Shown here in pieces: positions 50,901-59,959 of a DNA stretch of 64,000 nucleotides (within the stretch, counting starts at the first letter, position 1; each line of letters begins with the position of its first letter). Below the pieces are notes generated by a model. That model was given only the letters and a program-made list of their open reading frames with translations. It made no database searches and had not been told where the DNA came from. The position numbers were made by a program, and so were the translations under genes. Origin of the DNA: CAMCXT01 sp040403315 (GTDB taxonomy: Bacteria; Bacteroidota; Bacteroidia; M30B66); NCBI GenBank assembly GCA_040403315.1, contig JBBAKX010000002.1, forward strand, positions 310,001-374,000, read 5' to 3'.

Positions 50901-53900
50901 GAGCATGTGTAAGGCAATTGGCCTCCAACCACCGAAAGTTGAATTGAACCGTTGTTAACTCCCGCGCATGCGATTTGAGTAATTGTTGGATTCACAACAA
51001 TTTCGGTTGGCTCTGTAATAGAAACGATGCGGTTCAACACACAATTATTCAAATCGCTTATCACAACCGTGTAGTTTCCTGAAGATAGATTGTTTGCTAT
51101 CGTACCTGTGGCTCCATTGCTCCAAGAATAAGTGTAAGATCCAGCTCCACCTGTAGCAGAAACACTTGCCGATCCATTGTTCCCTCCAAAACAAGATACA
51201 GCAGTTGCACTAACTGTTGCATTTATTGCTGCAGGTTGGGTAATCGAAAATGCCTGAACCGCGTTACAACCAGCTGCATCAACTACCATAACTGAATAGC
51301 TTCCTGCAGAAATTCCTATTGAAGAATTTCCACTTCCACCCGAAGTCCAAAAATAAGTATAAGGTGCTGTTCCGCCGTTGGCAGATGCAACTGCAGATCC
51401 ATCATTTCCTCCAAAACAAGAAACGTTTGATGTAACTGTTGCAGATAAACTCAGCGAACCTGTATTGTTAACCGTTGATGTAGATATTGAGCTACAGCCT
51501 GTTGCATCTGTAACTGTGAGTGTATAAAGACCTGCTGATAGATTTGATGCAACCGTTGTTGTTTGAGCAGGATTGGTATTCCAGCTATAGATATATGGTC
51601 CAGTGCCTCCTGAAACAATAACTGAAATGCTGCCATTGGGCGATCCACAGGTTGCCTCTGTTACAGATGCCGTTAATGTCATTCCTGTTGGTTGGACAAT
51701 AGCAGTGGATACGCTGGCAGAACATCCTGATGCATCCGTAACTGTAAGGGTGTAATTCCCTGGAGTTAATGCTGAAATCTGGTTTGAAGAAGCTCCATTC
51801 GACCAGCTATAAACCAAAGGAGCGACTCCTCCGCTTACTGATGATGTTATACTTCCATTTGCAGCTCCAGCACATGAAACATTCGTAGCGTTTACGCTTA
51901 CAGATATTACAGATGCAGATACGATCGTAAAATTATCGGTAACTACACATCCATTGTTGTCGGTTACTGTGAGTGAATAATTTCCTGCTGCTAAATTAGA
52001 AACTGAATTCGATGTTGCTCCATTGCTCCATGCGTAGCTATACGGAGCTGTTCCACCATTTACTGAAGACGATGCTGAGCCCTGCGGGGATGTGCATCCA
52101 GGCTGAACCACCGTTACAGTAGATATCAAAGCAGCTGGTTGTGTGATGGTTCCGTTTCTGGTTACCGAACAGCCTGAAGCATCGGTTACAGTTACGCTGA
52201 TCGATCCATTCGCCAATCCCGACAATGCGGTAGATATTGAACCATTAGACCACAAATTTGTGTATGGTGATGTTCCTCCTGATAAAGTTAAATTGGCTTG
52301 ACCGTTGGCTATCCCATTGCAAGTGATTTGCGTTAGATTTAATGTGGCCGACAACGCAGCTGGTTGGTTGATTGTAAAGTTTCTTGTTACAGTGCATCCG
52401 CGGTTGTCGGTAACTGTAACTGTATAGCTTCCATTGGATAAACCTGTTACTGATGTGCCCGATCCGCCTGAACTCCAGCTGTATGAATATGGAGAAGTTC
52501 CACCAGAAGCAACAATACTTGCCGATCCTGTTCCTCCAGCACAAGTAATCGGTGCTGTAGTTACTGTTGCAGCCAATGCTATGGGTTGTGTAATGGTGAA
52601 AGATTGCGTTGCTGAACATCCACCGGCATCGGTTACGGTTGCTGTGTAAATTCCGGCAGCTAAGCCACTCACACTCGCACCTGTTGAACCATTGCTCCAA
52701 GAATATGTATAAGGCGCAGTTCCTCCAGAACCGGCAGCTACAGCTGTACCAGTTGCAGATCCGTTACAAGTTGCTGAAACTGGATTCACGTTAAGTGCAA
52801 TTGAGCCTCCAGACAATACAGTTGCAGTTGCTACTGTTGAGCAACCTGTGGATGAATTCACTGTCACGGTGTATGATCCAGCTGCCAACCCAGTTGCGGT
52901 TTGTGTTGTTTGACCGTTGCTCCATAAATACGTGTAAGCACCCACTGCAGCAGGCGTTACAGTAGCAGTTCCATTGGATGCACCGCAAGATGCATTGGTT
53001 GCGCTTGTAGTTACATTAAAGCCACTGATATTTATTGTTTGGGTTAATGTATCGTTGTAACAACCGAGATTCATGACTAATGATATGGTGTATGATCCAA
53101 TTGCACTATAGCTGTGTGAAGGATTTAATGTTGTTGATGTATTCGAAGCACCTGAAGCGGGATCTCCAAAATTCCAGAGTACTGATTGAATGGCATTTGC
53201 CGCTCCTGCACAACTGCTCGATGAAACTGTTACCGATGGCGATACAAATCCAACATTCAAACAATTGGCAGCGTATGTAAATGGCTGTATTTGTGGACGA
53301 ACATAAAACGACGCCATGTTCGGTAAGCCCATTCTAGAAATTCTTCCGGCAAGCGGGATGGCTGCATTTACGAACCCACATCCAACACCTAGTGTGTTTG
53401 GGTTGTTAATCACCGACAAAGATGTAGTGTTTCGTGCTACATAGATTTTATTGTCGGGCCCTATCTGAAGCGAGCCAATAAAAGGACCGAGAACTCCAAC
53501 TACATAACGTGATGCAATAATTGAAGCGGCATTCGCTGCACAAATATTATATTGTAACAAGGTTCCACCATTGGTTGCACCGTAAACAACACGACCATTG
53601 GGAGAAAATTCTGCACCATAAAGTCCGATGTCGGTGGCCAATGTAATTGGATTTGAAACCGCTCCAGTTTGATTGTTAAAATCATAAAGTTCCATGCGGT
53701 TTGTTCCTCCTGTGGTAAAGCCATAATGACTTGCGAGAAGCTTATTCCCGTCGGGGTTGGATTTTAATTGCCCATAAGATGATTGCGTGATTCCTGTAAT
53801 AACAGTTCCTACGGAGCTCAAAATCGGTGTTACATTCACTCCGGTTGGTGTGATGAGCCAAGTTCTGAAAGTATTCGAATTCCAATCGTGCGAAACAATC

Positions 53901-54451
53901 CAGATATCGCGGTTATTGCAATGACGAACCGCAGTTATTTTTTCACAAGATGGTGTATGAAGTGGGATATTTTTTGTTGCGGTTACAGCTCCAAGACCTG
54001 CCGATAACGACATGTTGACTTCTGAATATTGAATACCATCTGGACCAACATCAGCATCGGAAGTGAATACATAATAAATGTTGTTACTGTTTGGCTTTTG
54101 AACGATTATCCCCGATTGAGTTGATGAAGCATGTCCGTTTAATAAAGTGCCATTGGTCATTGGCAAGTGATTTCTATTCCAAACGGTTACTCCGTCGGTG
54201 TAAAACAATAGGTTTCCAAGATCATCCGACATGCTTGCACAACCTTCGGTGGTTACTAAAGCACCATTGGTGAGTGCAACCGGAGCTCCTGAAGCGAAGC
54301 TTACTCCTGCAGTATTGCCAAAATACCAGTTGTTAAATCTACCTGATTGCGCAAATGCTTGTGCCGACCATAGCAGTGCAAATGCGAATAGCAGAAAGCT
54401 TGAATTGCTTCTACCAATCTGTGAAAAGGTTCTATGGGTAAAAATCGACAT
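47963..54451 (-). CDS. Giant SprB-type repeat surface protein with type-B T9SS domain
   Basis: 2162 residues. Signal peptide (LLFAFALLWSAQAFAQ), an N-terminal beta-propeller-like region (about 37-400: NWYFGNTAGVSF, GNLLFYTDGVTVWNRNH, YYVFTSDADVGPDG), one PKD-like domain (VLWNFGDPAS), and then 18 SprB repeats of about 75 residues (from about 475 to 1825). Each has the form 'C-G-x-x-x-G...GGT-x-PY-x-Y-x-WSNG...L-x-x-G-x-Y-x-V-x-V-TD-x-x-GC'. Two more PKD-like domains lead to the type-B sorting domain (FYIPRAFTPNADGLNDVF to GSVIVAE). The architecture matches SprB-like gliding or surface adhesins. Confidence 0.94.
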   Translation of the reverse strand: MSIFTHRTFSQIGRSNSSFLLFAFALLWSAQAFAQSGRFNNWYFGNTAGVSFASGAPVALTNGALVTTEGCASMSDDLGNLLFYTDGVTVWNRNHLPMTNGTLLNGHASSTQSGIIVQKPNSNNIYYVFTSDADVGPDGIQYSEVNMSLSAGLGAVTATKNIPLHTPSCEKITAVRHCNNRDIWIVSHDWNSNTFRTWLITPTGVNVTPILSSVGTVITGITQSSYGQLKSNPDGNKLLASHYGFTTGGTNRMELYDFNNQTGAVSNPITLATDIGLYGAEFSPNGRVVYGATNGGTLLQYNICAANAASIIASRYVVGVLGPFIGSLQIGPDNKIYVARNTTSLSVINNPNTLGVGCGFVNAAIPLAGRISRMGLPNMASFYVRPQIQPFTYAANCLNVGFVSPSVTVSSSSCAGAANAIQSVLWNFGDPASGASNTSTTLNPSHSYSAIGSYTISLVMNLGCYNDTLTQTINISGFNVTTSATNASCGASNGTATVTPAAVGAYTYLWSNGQTTQTATGLAAGSYTVTVNSSTGCSTVATATVLSGGSIALNVNPVSATCNGSATGTAVAAGSGGTAPYTYSWSNGSTGASVSGLAAGIYTATVTDAGGCSATQSFTITQPIALAATVTTAPITCAGGTGSASIVASGGTSPYSYSWSSGGSGTSVTGLSNGSYTVTVTDNRGCTVTRNFTINQPAALSATLNLTQITCNGIANGQANLTLSGGTSPYTNLWSNGSISTALSGLANGSISVTVTDASGCSVTRNGTITQPAALISTVTVVQPGCTSPQGSASSSVNGGTAPYSYAWSNGATSNSVSNLAAGNYSLTVTDNNGCVVTDNFTIVSASVISVSVNATNVSCAGAANGSITSSVSGGVAPLVYSWSNGASSNQISALTPGNYTLTVTDASGCSASVSTAIVQPTGMTLTASVTEATCGSPNGSISVIVSGGTGPYIYSWNTNPAQTTTVASNLSAGLYTLTVTDATGCSSISTSTVNNTGSLSLSATVTSNVSCFGGNDGSAVASANGGTAPYTYFWTSGGSGNSSIGISAGSYSVMVVDAAGCNAVQAFSITQPAAINATVSATAVSCFGGNNGSASVSATGGAGSYTYSWSNGATGTIANNLSSGNYTVVISDLNNCVLNRIVSITEPTEIVVNPTITQIACAGVNNGSIQLSVVGGQLPYTCSWSNGSTGLNISSLSSGNYSYTLQDATGCQKTGSVFLTAPSALQAVAIASPVSCFNSSDGIVDLTITGGTFPYNVSWSNGMSTEDLASVSAGNYVATIADIAGCVILANSTVVEPDSISFTWSVTSSACNASTGTLLFSASGGQTPYQFALDGSTFQSSPFFGSLTAGMHELVIRDANSCELARFVSVPSPANISASIINVSHLSCFGGSNGAAQVQVVGGTAPFQISWSSDEASYNATMLEAGSQYVTVTDAAGCIVTETFVINEPAQIGAIATIDNVNCYSASDGSISLSANGGTGALSFLWENGLTGNNLQGIPTGEYTVDITDANGCLYSDTFLLSQPQQPILLQTTVTAGDCGNSGGTITVISTGGTTPYTYDWAEVPGVNNSIIGNLSPGTYNLTITDAQGCIENTSATLQNFPPVIAVVDSVLNATCYGAGDGRVYLSVSGGTAPYSYQWGQGLQSILPDSMPSGTYTMQVLDINGCAANVNFTINQPMAFMVNSSAENLTCNGSNDGRVLLSVNGGTQPYSFNWSNGVQTISNNNLSAGNYSCTITDVNGCSTSISEVVLEPSPIELSLDIDQPGCNGNNNGAVTCIVSGGTGQYNYQWSNGSISPGIAGLAAGSYTVNVIDENGCTKQMTADLSSDPAFVIYIEGDTVLCLGDQTLLQASAVGLHNQYSFVWDHGVSGSNIAANPQATTFYTVTVTDSTGCSGSESILVEVNPIPSLAISSLDSSGCAPFCTKLLAVSSASSYVWTLSDGQTFTEQDIQPCFDLPGIYGVQLSASDSNGCGTSMTWSETIEVFPTPIAGFAANPMDATLDNPLITFQNQSIGATNYSYHFGDPSQSYVMSPDAMFAYQDTGYFEVTLQVTSADGCYDEAVQTIHIGGFTAFYIPRAFTPNADGLNDVFLAKATGLSPEGFEMQIYDRWGEMIFSSNNWDKGWDGTINGKTVPLDQYVCKVRYFDKTGNQNDHIGSVIVAE

Positions 54452-54650
54452 CCTTGAAACTCCTTGTGCGTTTGGGAGTGTTTACGGGAATGCGACTTTC
54501 CGGGTTGGTTGTATTCCTTTCAGAATGCACCTTGATATTACAACCTATATCTATGCGAATTCAATACTAAAAATCTAATAATCAGATACATAACAATGAT
54601 AGCAGACAGATCATCTGCCGAAACTTACATGAAGGGTTACACTAAGCCTT
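54452..54650. other. Upstream region of the giant surface-protein gene
   Basis: About 200 bp. On the minus strand the leader can form GGTTGTA / TACAACC (54507-54513 with 54539-54545). A weak hairpin GCAGA-N7-TCTGC at 54602-54618 may end the bat operon. No gene seen. Confidence 0.4.
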
Positions 54651-55406
54651 TTAAATAACCTCCAGATCGCCAAGAATAACCCATCCTTCTTTGCCATCTT
54701 CTAAACGCACCCTAACCCATTCGCCAAGCTCATCGGTAATGGTAACTGTAGTTCCGGCATGAACAATAAACAATCCGTTGCCTGATACAACGGGAGCGCT
54801 TTTAACCGAAATGCTTCCAGCAAAAACAACTGCCCTTTGGGTTTTATAGTTATTCTTCCATGCAGAAAATGCAGTAATGAATAGTAAAATCGAAAAAACA
54901 ATGGTTGTTAGGCCTCCATAAAATCCTACTTTCTTGTTGCGGCTATTTCGTCCCTGAAAGTACAGAATCCAAAGTGCTGCAGCGCCTAAAAAGTTTAGAA
55001 TGAACAGCCAAGCCCAAACATCGGTCGAAAAAATATTTCGAGTGGCTTTGAACCATCTGATATAAAAAAGCTCAGGCATGGGCTCAATTTTGTCTTCCAA
55101 CTTGTTGCGGATAATCTGCAAATTGGCCAACACTTCACGATCAGATGGGTCTTCTATTAATGCGCGTTCATAGTTCAAGATCGCACTTGGGTAGTCTGCA
55201 ATTCGGTAATAAGCATTCCCAAGGTTGTACCTTAATTCGGCCGACGAAACGCCATGGTCGCGAACAATTTGCTCGTAGAGTGTTATTGACTTTTGAAAAT
55301 CGCCTTTCTGGTAGGCTTGATTGGCATCTTTGAACAGTGAATTCGGTGAGAGTGCAGATGCAGCAATTGATGTGAGACAGAAAAAAATGAGGATGAACTT
55401 TCTCAT
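54651..55406 (-). CDS. batE: BatE: TPR and SH3-like protein
   Basis: 251 residues. Signal peptide, two TPRs (ANQAYQKGDFQKSITLYEQIV, LRYNLGNAYYRIADYPSAILNYERAL), two membrane helices (WLFILNFLGAAALWILYF, GGLTTIVFSILLFITAF) and a C-terminal bacterial SH3 domain (VKSAPVVSGNGLFIVHAGTTVTITDELGEWVRVRLEDGKEGWV). Last gene of the moxR-bat operon; its ATG overlaps the batD stop by 4 bp. Bat proteins are linked to aerotolerance in Bacteroides and to envelope stress elsewhere. Confidence 0.88.
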   Translation of the reverse strand: MRKFILIFFCLTSIAASALSPNSLFKDANQAYQKGDFQKSITLYEQIVRDHGVSSAELRYNLGNAYYRIADYPSAILNYERALIEDPSDREVLANLQIIRNKLEDKIEPMPELFYIRWFKATRNIFSTDVWAWLFILNFLGAAALWILYFQGRNSRNKKVGFYGGLTTIVFSILLFITAFSAWKNNYKTQRAVVFAGSISVKSAPVVSGNGLFIVHAGTTVTITDELGEWVRVRLEDGKEGWVILGDLEVI

Positions 55407-57208
55407 GGTTTCAACAAGTTTTCGGTTTCACGAATAATTCTGGATGTTTCTTCAAAAATGTCGTTCATGCCTGATTCAGCACCTGGGGCAAATCGAGCAA
55501 ATTCGCAACTATCAAGTGTATTAAAAACTCGATCTGATATCTCATCAGGCACTTTACCTGAACTTAATAATTCTGTGATTTTCTGTCGATTAAGATCAGC
55601 CACCGGAAGTCTTAATTTATCAGATAAATATCCATAAATTGCTCTATAAATTTCCTCATAAAAGGCATTTTTATCGCCTTTCAGAAGCAGCGTTTTCGCA
55701 ATTTTCAAACGCTTGCTTGCTGTACTTCCAGCTTCCTTCACTCTAAATTCCCCAATGTTACTCTTGCGCCTTTGTGCTCTTCTTTTTACCAATAAAAATC
55801 CAATCAATGCCAACGGTGACAAAGCGCTTAGCAGATAAAATGGAATTGAAAGGAAAAATAAACTACCGCTTCCTTTGCTGAATTCTGTTTCGCCAACTTT
55901 GATGTAAAGGATATCTTCTGATAATTGCTTGGGTGCTGAAGCGTTTCTGCCTCTTCCAACAGCAATCTGATCACCTGAACTTTTGGCTACGGAAAGCTTC
56001 AATGCTTGAATTGTTTTGGATTGCCAATTTGACCTTTCTGGGTCATACCAAGAATAACTCAGCGGACCAATCATAAAGTCGCCTCCAGCACGCGGAATGA
56101 TGAGATACTCGAAACTTCGAGAGCCTGTCATTCCTCCACTGCTCACAGAGAAATTGTCAACTATTTGTGGATCATATACTTCCAATTCAGAAGCGAGTCC
56201 TAAAATAGGAGGTTCCAATAACTTCAAATTCCCTCTGCCCGAGACAACCAACTTCAAATTCACAGCTTCTCCACTTTTCACGCTGTTTCGATCCAACCTG
56301 AGCGAATAGTCGAGCTTTCCAACGGCACCGTTGAAATTTGCAGGCTTTCCGATTGCATCGGGAGAATTTACATTGATTGTTACCGTCGGACTTTTCAGGT
56401 CGACTTCTACATCGCGGTAACCACCTCCAAACATTTGATCAAAAATATTTTGTGATTGAACACGCTGTCGAACTACACAAGCAAGCTCTATGGGAGGAAT
56501 TTCAAGCTTTCCGCTTTTTTGAGGGAACAACAAAACCTTCTTGATTTCGGCAGTGAGATAATCCTGGCCATTGTACGTTTCTTTTTGTCCGTTGGTATTT
56601 TTGCCCAATGCGATTTCTTCGCTGTAGAATCCATTAAATGTTGGGGCTTTCGAAAGTTCATAGTTCAATTGTGAATACCGCGAATAGAGTTTATACGAAA
56701 CCAATATCTGGTCTCCAACGATAGTATTCGTTTTTGAAGCTGTTACTTTTATAAATAGATCATTTCCAGTTGTTTTATCGTTTCCTCCTGCAGCTGAATT
56801 CCCTTTTGACGGTTGATTTTGGGCATTGGAATTTTGTCCTTTTACAATTTCAACTTCAACAGTGTTACTTTTTATCAAGCCATTTCCAATACGCACACTT
56901 GCAGGCTGAATCGTGTATTTCCCGGGCTTTTTGCCTGAAATGATATACGTAAACGACATTGTTTGGGTTGATCGTCCATTAGGATTTTGTTGAACTCCAT
57001 AAGTTTGTTGAGGCCCCATGAGCAAGTTGAAAGCCGACAAATCGGGTTGATTGAATGCATTCCCCATGGCATTAAGGGAATAAGTCAACCTAATTTGCTC
57101 ATCTACAACTGCTTTGCTTTTATTTACAGATGCTGCGAACTTCAATTCTTGGGCATTCAATACGCCAAGAAGGCAAGTAAAAATCAGCAGTACAAATTGT
57201 TTCTTCAT
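55403..57208 (-). CDS. batD: BatD oxygen-tolerance protein
   Basis: 601 residues from ATG 57208 (the open frame to 57244 adds residues upstream of the signal peptide). Signal peptide (FVLLIFTCLLGVLNAQ). Repeated Ig-like BatD domains: FAASVNKSKAVVDEQIRLTYSL, FTYIISGKKPGKYTIQPASVRIGNG, FIKVTASKTNTIVGDQILVSYKLYS, LDYSLRLDRNSVKSGEAVNLKLVVSGRGN. One membrane helix near residue 460 (FFLSIPFYLLSALSPLALIGFLLV) and a cytoplasmic helical tail. Overlaps batE by 4 bp. Confidence 0.9.
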   Translation of the reverse strand: MKKQFVLLIFTCLLGVLNAQELKFAASVNKSKAVVDEQIRLTYSLNAMGNAFNQPDLSAFNLLMGPQQTYGVQQNPNGRSTQTMSFTYIISGKKPGKYTIQPASVRIGNGLIKSNTVEVEIVKGQNSNAQNQPSKGNSAAGGNDKTTGNDLFIKVTASKTNTIVGDQILVSYKLYSRYSQLNYELSKAPTFNGFYSEEIALGKNTNGQKETYNGQDYLTAEIKKVLLFPQKSGKLEIPPIELACVVRQRVQSQNIFDQMFGGGYRDVEVDLKSPTVTINVNSPDAIGKPANFNGAVGKLDYSLRLDRNSVKSGEAVNLKLVVSGRGNLKLLEPPILGLASELEVYDPQIVDNFSVSSGGMTGSRSFEYLIIPRAGGDFMIGPLSYSWYDPERSNWQSKTIQALKLSVAKSSGDQIAVGRGRNASAPKQLSEDILYIKVGETEFSKGSGSLFFLSIPFYLLSALSPLALIGFLLVKRRAQRRKSNIGEFRVKEAGSTASKRLKIAKTLLLKGDKNAFYEEIYRAIYGYLSDKLRLPVADLNRQKITELLSSGKVPDEISDRVFNTLDSCEFARFAPGAESGMNDIFEETSRIIRETENLLKP

Positions 57209-57212
57209 GACT

Positions 57213-57881
57213 TTACCATTCTTTACCGCTGGCAGGAACGCCATCTTTACCCTTTTGTTTATCGGTTTTCTTTCTTAGCTCTTTCTCGTTTCGATTTAAT
57301 GCATTAAGCATTTGCTCAGCTTCATCGCGGTTAAGTTGCTGCTTTTGTTGTTCCTCTTTTTGCTGATTAGGCTTTTGATCTTTGTTAGGGTCTTTCTTTG
57401 GATTCGGATCTTTAGGTTGATTCTGCTTTTGTTGTTGTTGTTGCTCTTGTTCTTTTCTCTGCATTTTCTTCAATGCGTAAGATAGGTTGTAGCGCGTATC
57501 TTCAGCATTTGGATCATGCTTGAGCGATTTCTTATAGGCTTCGATGCTATTTTCGTAGTCTTTGTCTTTAAGCATTGCATTCCCTAAATTGTGATATAGT
57601 CGAGAAAGCTCTTTAGGATCTTTCGTTTTGCTAGCCAATTCATCAAGAATGGTTGATGCTTCTTTGTAGCGTTTCTGCTTATACAAAGCGTTCGAAAGAT
57701 TGTATTGTGCATTGGTGGCCTCATTGTTCTTCTCAAGGGCTTTTCTGTACTCAACTTCAGCCTCCTCGTATTTCTTTTGCTGATAGAGTTCGTTGCCTTT
57801 TCTGATGTGTTTATTTTCTTTCTGTGCTTGCGCTGAAAGACTACATAAAATAAGACCTATAACAAACAGATGCATTCTCAT
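57213..57881 (-). CDS. batC: BatC: TPR protein with Gln-rich tail
   Basis: 222 residues. Signal peptide (LFVIGLILCSLSAQAQ), three TPRs (GNELYQQKKYEEAEVEYRKAL, AQYNLSNALYKQKRYKEASTIL, LYHNLGNAMLKDKDYENSIEAYKKSL), then a low-complexity Gln/Lys/Pro tail (KQNQPKDPNPKKDPNKDQ) and RDEAEQMLNALNRNEKELRKK. The tail is typical of BatC. Overlaps batB by 4 bp. Confidence 0.9.
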   Translation of the reverse strand: MRMHLFVIGLILCSLSAQAQKENKHIRKGNELYQQKKYEEAEVEYRKALEKNNEATNAQYNLSNALYKQKRYKEASTILDELASKTKDPKELSRLYHNLGNAMLKDKDYENSIEAYKKSLKHDPNAEDTRYNLSYALKKMQRKEQEQQQQQKQNQPKDPNPKKDPNKDQKPNQQKEEQQKQQLNRDEAEQMLNALNRNEKELRKKTDKQKGKDGVPASGKEW

Positions 57882-58924
57882 TTCTCCGCGTTTTTTGTTC
57901 CAAAAAGATTTACTCGTTTAGACAACGCACTGCGACGCTCAGAAGTAAGCAATTCAATTAAAAATAGCAACAAAGCCATTCCAAGAAAATATTGAAAGCG
58001 GTCTTCATAGTCGGTGAATGCGCAGGTGCCCATTTCAGATTTTTGCATGCTGCTGATTTGATCAACCAATGTTTCAAGGCCGATATCGCTATTGGATGCT
58101 TGAACAAACTTTCCGCCTCCGGCAGATGCAATTTCAGCTAACATCGCTGGATTCATTGCAGATATTACTGGATTCCCACTGTCATCTCGGCGGTAGCCTT
58201 TCCCTCCACTTTCTTCAGTAAATGGAATTGGTGCACCTTGCTCCGAACCGATGCCTAACGTATGCACAACAATGCCTTTTTCTTTTGCAGCTTTTGCAGC
58301 TCCGATGGCATCATCTTCATGGTTCTCCCCGTCAGAAATAACAATAATTGCTCTGCTTCTTGTACTACTTTTTGGCAATGCTTGAACCGATAAATCGATT
58401 GCAGTTCCAATTGCAGTTCCTTGTGTTTGAATACTTTCGCTGCTCACACCCGATAGAAACATGCGTGCAGCTGCAAAATCTGATGTGAACGGCAACTGCA
58501 AATAAGCATCACCAGCAAAAATCACGATTCCAATCTGGTCGTCATTCAGCTTATCGAGCAATTTGATGAGTGCTTGTTTCGCCCTTTCGAGCCTACTTGG
58601 TCGAATGTCTTCGGCCATCATACTGTTCGAAACATCGAGTGCTATTACTAGATCGATGCCTTGTCGTTTTACTTCCTCATATCTGGATCCAATTTGGGGA
58701 TTGCTGAGCCCGATAACGAGAAATACAAATGCCCCAGCCATTAAAAAGAACTTGATTCTAACTCGGTAGTTCGATTTATCTGGCATTAATTGATGTACCA
58801 ACTTGGGATCGCCAAAGCGTTGGATGGCTTTCTTTTTCCAATTCATTCGACTCCAAAATAACAGTCCATAAATTGGAATTAGGCAAAACCCCCAGAGGAA
58901 TATAGGATAAGCAAATCGCAGCAT
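57878..58924 (-). CDS. batB: BatB: membrane VWA protein
   Basis: 348 residues. Two N-terminal helices (PIFLWGFCLIPIYGLLFW; FFLMAGAFVFLVIGL), a von Willebrand A domain with intact MIDAS (D97-V-S99-N-S101; TQGTAIGTA; SDGENH), and a C-terminal helix (YFLGMALLLFLIELLTSE). Binds a metal-dependent protein ligand, probably in concert with BatA and MoxR. Lies 3 bp after batA. Confidence 0.93.
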   Translation of the reverse strand: MLRFAYPIFLWGFCLIPIYGLLFWSRMNWKKKAIQRFGDPKLVHQLMPDKSNYRVRIKFFLMAGAFVFLVIGLSNPQIGSRYEEVKRQGIDLVIALDVSNSMMAEDIRPSRLERAKQALIKLLDKLNDDQIGIVIFAGDAYLQLPFTSDFAAARMFLSGVSSESIQTQGTAIGTAIDLSVQALPKSSTRSRAIIVISDGENHEDDAIGAAKAAKEKGIVVHTLGIGSEQGAPIPFTEESGGKGYRRDDSGNPVISAMNPAMLAEIASAGGGKFVQASNSDIGLETLVDQISSMQKSEMGTCAFTDYEDRFQYFLGMALLLFLIELLTSERRSALSKRVNLFGTKNAEK

Positions 58925-58927
58925 TTC

Positions 58928-59959
58928 TTAGGGAATTGAACGCATGAGTGTATTTCGAAGCAACCATTCGAGCGCAATCAACAAAACCGCCAACATCGCT
59001 AATGGCCAAAATTCTTCCTTTCTTCGTCGGAATTCGGTAGAATCGAAGCGAGTTTTCTCCATTTCATCGATCTTCTTGTAAATCTCAGCTAACGCTTCAT
59101 TATTGGCAGCTCGAAAATATTGACCTCCAGTCATTGATGAAATTTGTTTTAACAAGGCTTCATCGATTCGTACTTCTGCATAATCAAATGCGAATTGTCC
59201 GTTTGGATAACGATAAACAGGCGAGTAAGCTACGCCTCTGGTTCCAACTCCAATTGTGTACACACGGATTCCATAAAGCTGCGCAATTTCGGCTGCTGTG
59301 AGCGGAGAAACTGATCCGGCATTGTTTTCTCCATCTGTAATCAAAATCACAACCTTTGATGCCGATTTACTTTCACGCAACCGGTTCACGGCAGTGGCCA
59401 AGCCAAGCCCAATGGCTGTTCCTTCGGGAAGGAAATCTGGCTCTACTGTCTGCAACAAGGTTTTCAAGACCGAATGATCTATCGTTAGCGGGCATTGTGT
59501 GAAAGCTTCACCAGAAAAAATCACCAAGCCAATTCGATCGTTCGGTCGACCAGAAACAAAATCGGTGGCCACTTCTTTAGCTGCTTCAAGTCGGTTGGGC
59601 TTGAGATCTCTTGCCAGCATACTGGGCGAAAGGTCCATCGACATCATTATATCAATGCCTTCTGCTTTCATATCTTGCCAGGATAATTTGGTTTGCGGTC
59701 GAGCCAAAGCAATGACAATCAAAACAATCGATAAACAGCGGAGCACGAAAGGCAAGTGAATCAAACGAACAACAGCACTCTTTCGTTGGTTTTTAAATCC
59801 AGCAAAAGTGGAAATTCGAATTTCGGGTCGCGCATTTTTCCCTCTGAATATATACCATACAACTAAGGCTGGAACAATCAATAAGAGCAGCAGCAACCAT
59901 GGATTTGCAAATGAAACATCCGATAACTGCGGAAAATTCAGCATTTCATTCTCATCCAT
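58928..59959 (-). CDS. batA: BatA: membrane VWA protein
   Basis: 343 residues. N-terminal helices (PWLLLLLLIVPALVVWYIF; VLRCLSIVLIVIALARP), VWA domain with MIDAS D109-L-S111-P-S113, PEGTAIGLGLATAV and TDGENNAG, ending in one more helix (LAMLAVLLIALEWLL). Paralogue of BatB. Overlaps the upstream 315-aa gene by 8 bp, so tightly coupled. Confidence 0.93.
   Translation of the reverse strand: MDENEMLNFPQLSDVSFANPWLLLLLLIVPALVVWYIFRGKNARPEIRISTFAGFKNQRKSAVVRLIHLPFVLRCLSIVLIVIALARPQTKLSWQDMKAEGIDIMMSMDLSPSMLARDLKPNRLEAAKEVATDFVSGRPNDRIGLVIFSGEAFTQCPLTIDHSVLKTLLQTVEPDFLPEGTAIGLGLATAVNRLRESKSASKVVILITDGENNAGSVSPLTAAEIAQLYGIRVYTIGVGTRGVAYSPVYRYPNGQFAFDYAEVRIDEALLKQISSMTGGQYFRAANNEALAEIYKKIDEMEKTRFDSTEFRRRKEEFWPLAMLAVLLIALEWLLRNTLMRSIP

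Noticed and set aside
52245..52700. 151-codon leftward frame inside the giant adhesin gene
   Set aside because: An out-of-frame shadow of the SprB repeats; Cys/Asn/Arg-rich composition is an artefact of frame shift.
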